64,000 bases of DNA from assembly GCA_009469675.1 (NCBI GenBank), contig SSSZ01000061.1:99844-163843 (forward strand), written 5' to 3'. The stretch is from Azonexaceae bacterium (GTDB lineage: Bacteria > Pseudomonadota > Gammaproteobacteria > Burkholderiales > Rhodocyclaceae). How positions within the stretch are numbered: the stretch's first letter is position 1; each line of letters starts with the position of its first letter. The notes under the pieces are model-generated. The model saw nothing but the letters and a program-made list of their open reading frames with translations. It searched no databases and was not told where the DNA came from. Positions 59,910-64,000 of this stretch are shown here, piece by piece. The position numbers and the translations under genes are program-made.

Positions 59910-61274
59910 TTAGAAGCTATACCGGATTTCCGAGAAAACCCGGTCCTTGCGGTCGTACTGGCCAAAGAAGCCGGTCTGCGGCCCCTTGAAAATATCGGCG
60001 CCGAAAAGGAGGCGCCAGTTGCGCTGGAAGTTCCAGGTCAGCTTGGGCCGGAACAGCCAGTCGGGCCGATTGAAACTCGAGATCAACAAGGCCTGGGCCT
60101 GGAGGCTGTCGGTAATCTTGCCATCGAGATAAAGCGTGTAGCCGTTTTCGCGATGGTCGGCAATCATATTGGGGTCGTGGGAGAAATAGGTTCTCTGGAA
60201 GACCTGGACATTGAAGCGGGTGTCCGCCGGCAAGGTGAAATCCAGGCCGAGGGCCCAGTCCAGGGTATCGCTGCGCACCAGCCCGTCTGCGTCGGCCGCC
60301 CGCAGCACGGTGAATTTGCGCCCCGCCGTGTAGACCGCCTCGCCCTTGAGGACGACGGAACCGAAATCCTTGGCCAGGGTGCCGCCGAACTGGTTGATGC
60401 GGTCGTGACGGGCTTCGTAGATGAAGGGGAAGGTTGGTGCAGCACCGACGGTACGATAAAAAGTCGGCTGGTTGTCCATGCTGCTGTAGTAAAAGGCGGA
60501 AATATCCAGACCACCGGTCAGCTTCGAGACCCGCAGGCCATAGTTCATGTGGTCCAGGCTGGCCCGGGGGCGCTTTTCCTGGAGGTAAACCGAGCCGCCC
60601 GGAGGATTGGGCTGGAAGGGATAGAACTCGGCACCGGGCTTGCCGATCTGGTCGTAGCTGGCGACGGGAATCCAGAGCAGTTCGGCATGGAAGTCGTCCT
60701 TGAAGTACTCGGCCCGGGCCGCCCACTGGGGAATGCGCATGGCTTCGAACTCGGGGAGGATGAATTCGCGCAGGTTGCGGGCAGAAACGACGTCGGCGAA
60801 AAAGAGTCCGACCATCTCGCCCCAGACCACATGTTGCCGACCCAGGCGGAAATCCCAGTCGCCCGCATTGACGTCGAGATAGTTTTCGCGCAGGGCCAGA
60901 TCGGTACGCTGGTTTCGCCGCACCTCGGGCGGGTAGAAGTCGTTGATGCCATAGGCGAAATCGTAATCCGCCCGGGCGCTGACCTTGTATTTGACGCCGT
61001 CGCCCAAGGCCCCCTGGGCCGACAGCTCGGCGCGGGTGCGAAGCTTCGACCAGTGCTCCGGGGAAGCGGTGGTGCGGGCGGCTTCGAACTGGACATAGCC
61101 CTTGACCCCCGAGCCGCCCGATTTGCCCCCCCCGGCCTCCTTGGTCGGCGCCAGGTCGTCCCCAAACAGGGAATCGGCATCGGCAGCCCAGACTCCGCTC
61201 CCTATCGCCAGCCCGAGCAGAACCGCGGTCAGTCGTTTTGCGTTGATGGCCCTGCGGCCCAATGGTGCATGCAC
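59910..61274 (-). CDS. DUF1302-like outer-membrane beta-barrel protein
   Basis: Exported barrel protein (454 aa). The N-terminal signal is AVLLGLAIGSGVWAAD; the body is made of amphipathic strands, and the last residue is Phe (IRYSF), as in Omp85-assembled barrels. The block LRENYLDVNAGDWDFRLGRQ followed by VVWGEM resembles DUF1302-type porin-like proteins. Such proteins are often found with hydrophobic-compound export or uptake genes; it may be the outer-membrane exit of the ABC system. It begins with GTG preceded by GGGGGTAGGG, 46 bp after the ABC ATPase stop. Confidence 0.82.
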   Translation of the reverse strand: MHAPLGRRAINAKRLTAVLLGLAIGSGVWAADADSLFGDDLAPTKEAGGGKSGGSGVKGYVQFEAARTTASPEHWSKLRTRAELSAQGALGDGVKYKVSARADYDFAYGINDFYPPEVRRNQRTDLALRENYLDVNAGDWDFRLGRQHVVWGEMVGLFFADVVSARNLREFILPEFEAMRIPQWAARAEYFKDDFHAELLWIPVASYDQIGKPGAEFYPFQPNPPGGSVYLQEKRPRASLDHMNYGLRVSKLTGGLDISAFYYSSMDNQPTFYRTVGAAPTFPFIYEARHDRINQFGGTLAKDFGSVVLKGEAVYTAGRKFTVLRAADADGLVRSDTLDWALGLDFTLPADTRFNVQVFQRTYFSHDPNMIADHRENGYTLYLDGKITDSLQAQALLISSFNRPDWLFRPKLTWNFQRNWRLLFGADIFKGPQTGFFGQYDRKDRVFSEIRYSF

Positions 61275-61320
61275 AGCCCTACCCCCATAATCATAGACGG
61301 CTCGCCCGTGGGCGATCGTT

Positions 61321-62079
61321 TCATTCCTGTTCGTCCCCGGCAGCCATTTCGGACAGGTTTCTCACCCGGATCAGCTGCCACTGGTTTTCTTCATTGCGGA
61401 TGCCCAGCGCCTTGATCGTCCCGTCCTCCATCTTGACCAGGCGGTCCGAAACGTCGACGACCTTCTGGTCGTGGGTGGAAAAAATGAAGGTCGTCCCCAG
61501 ATGCTGGTTGATGAGCTTCATCAGGCGCAGGATTTCCTTGCCCGTGGCCTTGTCCAGATTGGCCGTCGGCTCGTCCGCCAGCACGATGGCCGGCTGTATT
61601 GCCAGCGCCCGGGCAATCGCCACCCGCTGGCGCTGCCCGCCACTGAGTTGGTTGGGGCGATGGTGAACGTATTTTGACAAGCCGACGATATCGAGAAAGT
61701 AATCCACCCTTTTTTTGCGGTCGGCGTCGGAAATGTCTTTGCGCTGCAGGAGCGGATATTCGACGTTTTCAGCCGCCGAAAGGACAGGCAGCAGGTTGAA
61801 GGTCTGAAAGATGAAGCCGATGGAGTGGGCGCGCAGATCGGCAAGCTGGTCAGCCGATTTCTGCGTCACATCTTCGTCGTTGATGAAAATCTTCCCGCTG
61901 GTGGGTTTGTCGATGCAGCCGATCAGGTTGAGCAGCGAAGTCTTGCCGCTTCCCGATGGACCCGAGATGGCGAGGAACACTCCCGGCTCGATGGACAGTG
62001 TTATATCATTGACCGCCTGGACGATCTGCTCGCCCAAGAGGTAGTCCTTGAACACCCGTTCAATGCGGACGACACTCAT
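61321..62079 (-). CDS. ABC transporter ATPase (LolD/MacB type)
   Basis: ATP-binding subunit (252 aa). Walker A is ISGPSGSGKTSLLN (residues 39-52), the signature is QLSGGQRQRVAIARAL, and Walker B is IVLADEPTANLDKATG. The FIFQTFNLLP Q-loop and the switch His in STHDQKV mark the LolD/MacB/FtsE group. It should power the two permeases at 54093-56551. It carries an unusual 25-residue C-terminal tail after the standard domain. It is transcribed with the DUF1302-like gene and divergent from the LolA-like gene across 58 bp. Confidence 0.92.
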   Translation of the reverse strand: MSVVRIERVFKDYLLGEQIVQAVNDITLSIEPGVFLAISGPSGSGKTSLLNLIGCIDKPTSGKIFINDEDVTQKSADQLADLRAHSIGFIFQTFNLLPVLSAAENVEYPLLQRKDISDADRKKRVDYFLDIVGLSKYVHHRPNQLSGGQRQRVAIARALAIQPAIVLADEPTANLDKATGKEILRLMKLINQHLGTTFIFSTHDQKVVDVSDRLVKMEDGTIKALGIRNEENQWQLIRVRNLSEMAAGDEQE

Positions 62080-62137
62080 GGGAGCTTCCCGGCAGAGCGC
62101 GCTGCTCCGACTCGGACGAAATCAATAGGGTGGAAAC

Positions 62138-62923
62138 ATGACATTTATTCAGTCCCGCGCCAGCAGGGTTTTCGCCCTGGTTTCTTTGTTCTTCCTGCAT
62201 TTTTCTCATTCCGTCCCTGCGCAGGAAGCCGCTACCCCGCCACCGGACGACGCCTATGCGCGGAGTATAGTAGAAAAGGCCGACCAGGTGCGCTTCCCGT
62301 CCGAAGGTTTTCAGGTCGATATCGGCATCGCCACCACCCAGGGGGACAAGCCTGCCGAAATGCGGAAATACCGGGTGCTCTCGAAGGGTAACGAAAACAC
62401 CGTGGTGATGGTGACCGAGCCGGCCTCCGAGCGCGGCCAGATCATCCTCATGAAAGGCCGCGACCTCTGGGTTTTCATGCCCGACGTCTCCCAGCCGGTG
62501 CGAATCTCCCTGGCCCAGCGCCTGACCGGACAGGTGGCCAACGGCGATTTGGCCCGCGCCAATTTCGCCGGCGACTACAACCCCAAGATCCTGCGTAGCG
62601 AAACCATCGGTAGCGACGAATTCCACGTTCTCGAACTCACCGCGGTGGATCGCAGCGTCACCTATCAGCGGGTCATGTACTGGGTGAACAAAAAAACGTT
62701 CTGGCCCTTGAAGGCCGAGTTCTACTCGCTGTCGAATCGCCTCCTGAAGAAATGCCGCTACGAGAAATTCGAAACGATGGTCGGCAAACCCCGCCCCACC
62801 CGCCTGGTAATGGAGGACGCCCTGCGGGGCAACGAGCAGTCGGTCCTCGAATACAGCTCGATGAAGCTCCGCGACCTGCCGGACAAGGTTTTTACCAAGG
62901 ACTACCTGAAGAAGCTTGAGTAG
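62138..62923 (+). CDS. LolA-like outer-membrane lipoprotein-sorting protein
   Basis: Secreted periplasmic protein (261 aa) with a signal peptide ending near VPAQE and a LolA/LolB-like beta-sheet core. Typical features are EKADQVRFPSEGFQVDIGIA, MKGRDLWVFMPDVSQPVRIS and RSVTYQRVMYWVNKKTFWPL. Proteins of this branch carry hydrophobic cargo, lipids or lipoproteins, across the periplasm. Beside an FtsX-type ABC transporter and an outer-membrane barrel it would be the shuttle. GGGTGGAAAC precedes the ATG. Confidence 0.88.
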   Translation: MTFIQSRASRVFALVSLFFLHFSHSVPAQEAATPPPDDAYARSIVEKADQVRFPSEGFQVDIGIATTQGDKPAEMRKYRVLSKGNENTVVMVTEPASERGQIILMKGRDLWVFMPDVSQPVRISLAQRLTGQVANGDLARANFAGDYNPKILRSETIGSDEFHVLELTAVDRSVTYQRVMYWVNKKTFWPLKAEFYSLSNRLLKKCRYEKFETMVGKPRPTRLVMEDALRGNEQSVLEYSSMKLRDLPDKVFTKDYLKKLE

Positions 62924-62941
62924 CGGCGCTTTTGCGCTAGC

Positions 62942-62957
62942 TGGCAAATTTCGTGCT
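62942..62957 (+). promoter_or_regulatory. Candidate sigma-54 promoter before the acyltransferase
   Basis: TGGCAAATTTCGTGCT has the -24 element TGGCA, GG and GC spaced by exactly 10 bases, and a TGCT -12 element; three consensus positions differ. The predicted start is near 62968, about 110 nt before the acyltransferase ATG. It lies in the 156-bp gap after the LolA-like gene and would give the acyltransferase separate, PrsR-type control. Confidence 0.55.
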
Positions 62958-63079
62958 GTCAAGGTAGTATTGCCGCTCCAGAGCCGGGCGTTTCCTTCCC
63001 GGCCGACTTGGCTGCCTCCTTCGGCCAAGGTTTCCTTTTTTTCGCGGGCTTGCGCTGTTGCCCCACCACCCTGGCGACC

Positions 63080-63853
63080 ATGACGGTTTTAAGCTTCAGT
63101 GACGGCTACAAGAAGTACTTCGAGGTCGTTCCGGCGATCAGCGAAGAACTGAAGCGCCACAACTTCCGGTTGCGACATGAAGTCTATTGCCGGGATTTGG
63201 GTTTCGAGCCGGAGAACGCGGAGGGGATCGAGCACGATCGGTTCGACCGCCATTCGGCCCATTGCCTGATCCGCTCGCGGGCCAGCAACGCCTACGTGGG
63301 CTGCGCCCGCATGGTCATGGTCGATCCGCTGGCCCCGGAGCAGCCGCTGCCCTTCGAATCGGCCTGCGCCGGCGCCCTCGACCGCTCGATCATTGATGTG
63401 GCACGCCTTCAGCGTTCGCGGATCGCCGAGGTTTCACGCTTGGCCATTCTCGGTCGCTATCGCCGCCGCAAGGGCGAAACTAGACAGCCCTTCGCCATGG
63501 ATTGCGAATTCGGGACGGGAACCCATCTGCGCCTCCCTTATTTGCCGGTGGCCATGTACCTGGCCCTCCTTGCCCTGGCGCACCAGCACGGCATCGAATA
63601 CCTGTTCATTTTGACCGAGCCCCGGCTGGCGGCGAGCATCACCCGTTTCGGCGTGCGCGTCCGGCAGATCGGCAGCCCGATCGCCTTTCGTGGAACCCGG
63701 GTACCATCGATGATGGTGGTCGAGGAGATCATCGCCGACATGAACGACTACGTCCGCCCCTTCTTCGACACCATCGCCGAAGAAATCTCCGGCTCCCTGG
63801 CCGCAGGCGGTGCCGAGGCGGCAGTTTCGGCGGCGGCGCTCCGCCGCGCCTGA
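63080..63853 (+). CDS. PEP-CTERM/exosortase-associated acyltransferase (LuxI/FeeM fold)
   Basis: N-acyltransferase-like protein (257 aa; TIGR03694-like), distantly related to acyl-homoserine-lactone synthases and to N-acyl amino acid synthases such as FeeM. Conserved residues are Arg30 and Arg32 in FRLRHEVYCRDLG, the Glu51/Asp53/Asp56 cluster in EHDRFDRHS, and Glu117-Val-Ser-Arg120. It should use an acyl carrier or acyl-CoA to acylate an amine; the product is unknown. The ATG at 63080 is used because homologous sequence begins there; an upstream in-frame start at 63008 adds a Cys-rich leader with no family match. An insertion sequence begins 9-14 bp after its stop. Confidence 0.87.
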   Translation: MTVLSFSDGYKKYFEVVPAISEELKRHNFRLRHEVYCRDLGFEPENAEGIEHDRFDRHSAHCLIRSRASNAYVGCARMVMVDPLAPEQPLPFESACAGALDRSIIDVARLQRSRIAEVSRLAILGRYRRRKGETRQPFAMDCEFGTGTHLRLPYLPVAMYLALLALAHQHGIEYLFILTEPRLAASITRFGVRVRQIGSPIAFRGTRVPSMMVVEEIIADMNDYVRPFFDTIAEEISGSLAAGGAEAAVSAAALRRA

Positions 63854-63861
63854 CCCGGCGT

Positions 63862-64000
63862 CTAGCTGTGTAAACCCACCAGGTTGTTCAGTAAGGTGAC
63901 GCGGGAGATGGGGGGCTGATATTGAAGGCTGGCATGAGGTCTGTGCCAGTTGTATTGATGCAGCCAGAGCGGCAGATGCCGAGCGCGATGGCTGGATGAC
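63862..64000 (-). CDS. IS481-family transposase, C-terminal end only
   Basis: The last 46 codons of a transposase. The translated end has YNWHRPHASLQYQPPISRVT followed by LLNNLVGLHS and a TAG stop, the standard C-terminus of IS481-family enzymes (DDE domain). The rest lies beyond the window. The stop codon is completed by the CTAG host target sequence rather than by the element itself, as in Bordetella IS481. Integrity of the full gene cannot be judged here. Confidence 0.88.
   Translation of the reverse strand, partial: SSSHRARHLPLWLHQYNWHRPHASLQYQPPISRVTLLNNLVGLHS
63867..64000 (-). mobile_element. IS481-family insertion sequence, one end
   Basis: The element end begins TGTGTAAACCCACC at 63867, consistent with the TGT-starting terminal repeats of IS481 elements. 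It directly abuts CTAG at 63862-63865, the known preferred and duplicated target core of IS481. The second end and the matching target copy lie outside the window. Confidence 0.78.

Noticed and set aside
62926..62937. GCGC-TTTT-GCGC hairpin as a terminator after the LolA-like gene
   Set aside because: The stem is only 4 bp and no T-run follows; it may be chance in GC-rich sequence.
1..64000. CRISPR arrays, tRNA or rRNA genes
   Set aside because: No regularly spaced repeats, no cloverleaf-like or rRNA-like sequence was seen on reading either strand; the dense coding leaves almost no room for them.

Overview
The window reads as chromosome of a GC-rich betaproteobacterium of the Rhodocyclales type (Azonexus, Dechloromonas, Zoogloea or Accumulibacter relatives). 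This is inferred from a complete exosortase A (XrtA)/PEP-CTERM exopolysaccharide locus with the gene families and order typical of such floc- and biofilm-forming bacteria. No rRNA or tRNA gene was seen, so the taxonomy is not fixed. Nearly every base is coding, genes often overlap by 4 bp (ATGA), and there is no CRISPR array.

Layout. (1) 1-7502, minus strand: the initiating sugar transferase followed by the regulatory trio prsK-prsR-prsT, a histidine kinase, a sigma-54 activator and a TPR lipoprotein cut by the window start. (2) 7688-13862: a divergent XrtA-associated set. A PLP decarboxylase and an acyl-CoA-ligase-like enzyme lie on the minus strand. An acyl carrier protein, two alpha/beta-hydrolase-like proteins with altered nucleophiles and a glycosyltransferase lie on the plus strand. 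(3) 13951-27123: strain-variable decoration genes, namely FemAB/GNAT proteins (one a tandem fusion), a DegT aminotransferase, a Wzy/ligase-like polymerase with a large inserted soluble domain, a glycosyltransferase, two methyltransferases, an asparagine-synthase homologue without the glutaminase cysteine, and a Wzx flippase. (4) 27143-53973, all minus strand: the core EPS machine. It runs from the outer-membrane export lipoprotein, chain-length protein, tyrosine kinase, outer-membrane barrel, ATPase, UDP-GlcNAc 2-epimerase and deacetylase through FemAB, glycosyltransferases, XrtA and the amidotransferase. It continues into accessory genes: a CapK-like ligase, a tyrosine phosphatase, more deacetylases, an acyltransferase, an ATP-grasp protein and a second O-ligase. 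Part of this tail (about 28.1-33.6 kb) is visibly less GC-rich.

(5) 54093-63853: a separate and poorly explained module. It has two FtsX/LolC-type permeases, a LolD-type ATPase, a LolA-like secreted protein and a DUF1302-like outer-membrane barrel. With these are a stand-alone ThiF/E1-like adenylyltransferase, a nitroreductase-like flavoprotein, one PEP-CTERM protein, and a LuxI/FeeM-fold acyltransferase of the exosortase-associated family. Candidate -24/-12 (sigma-54) promoters precede the PEP-CTERM gene and the acyltransferase, with another before the aminotransferase operon. These would fit control by PrsK/PrsR at the other end of the window. I regard this module as the best candidate for an undescribed system: synthesis and envelope export of an acylated, adenylation-dependent small molecule or lipid linked to PEP-CTERM biology. 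(6) The window ends inside an IS481-family insertion sequence inserted at a CTAG site just after the acyltransferase.

How it works together: PrsK/PrsR would sense envelope or EPS state and activate sigma-54 promoters. The sugar transferase starts repeat units, glycosyltransferases and decorating enzymes build them, and Wzx, the polymerases, the kinase/chain-length proteins and the export proteins move and polymerise them. XrtA processes PEP-CTERM proteins that probably associate with this matrix. Coordinates of starts were adjusted where family start sites, overlaps or ribosome-binding sites argued for it.
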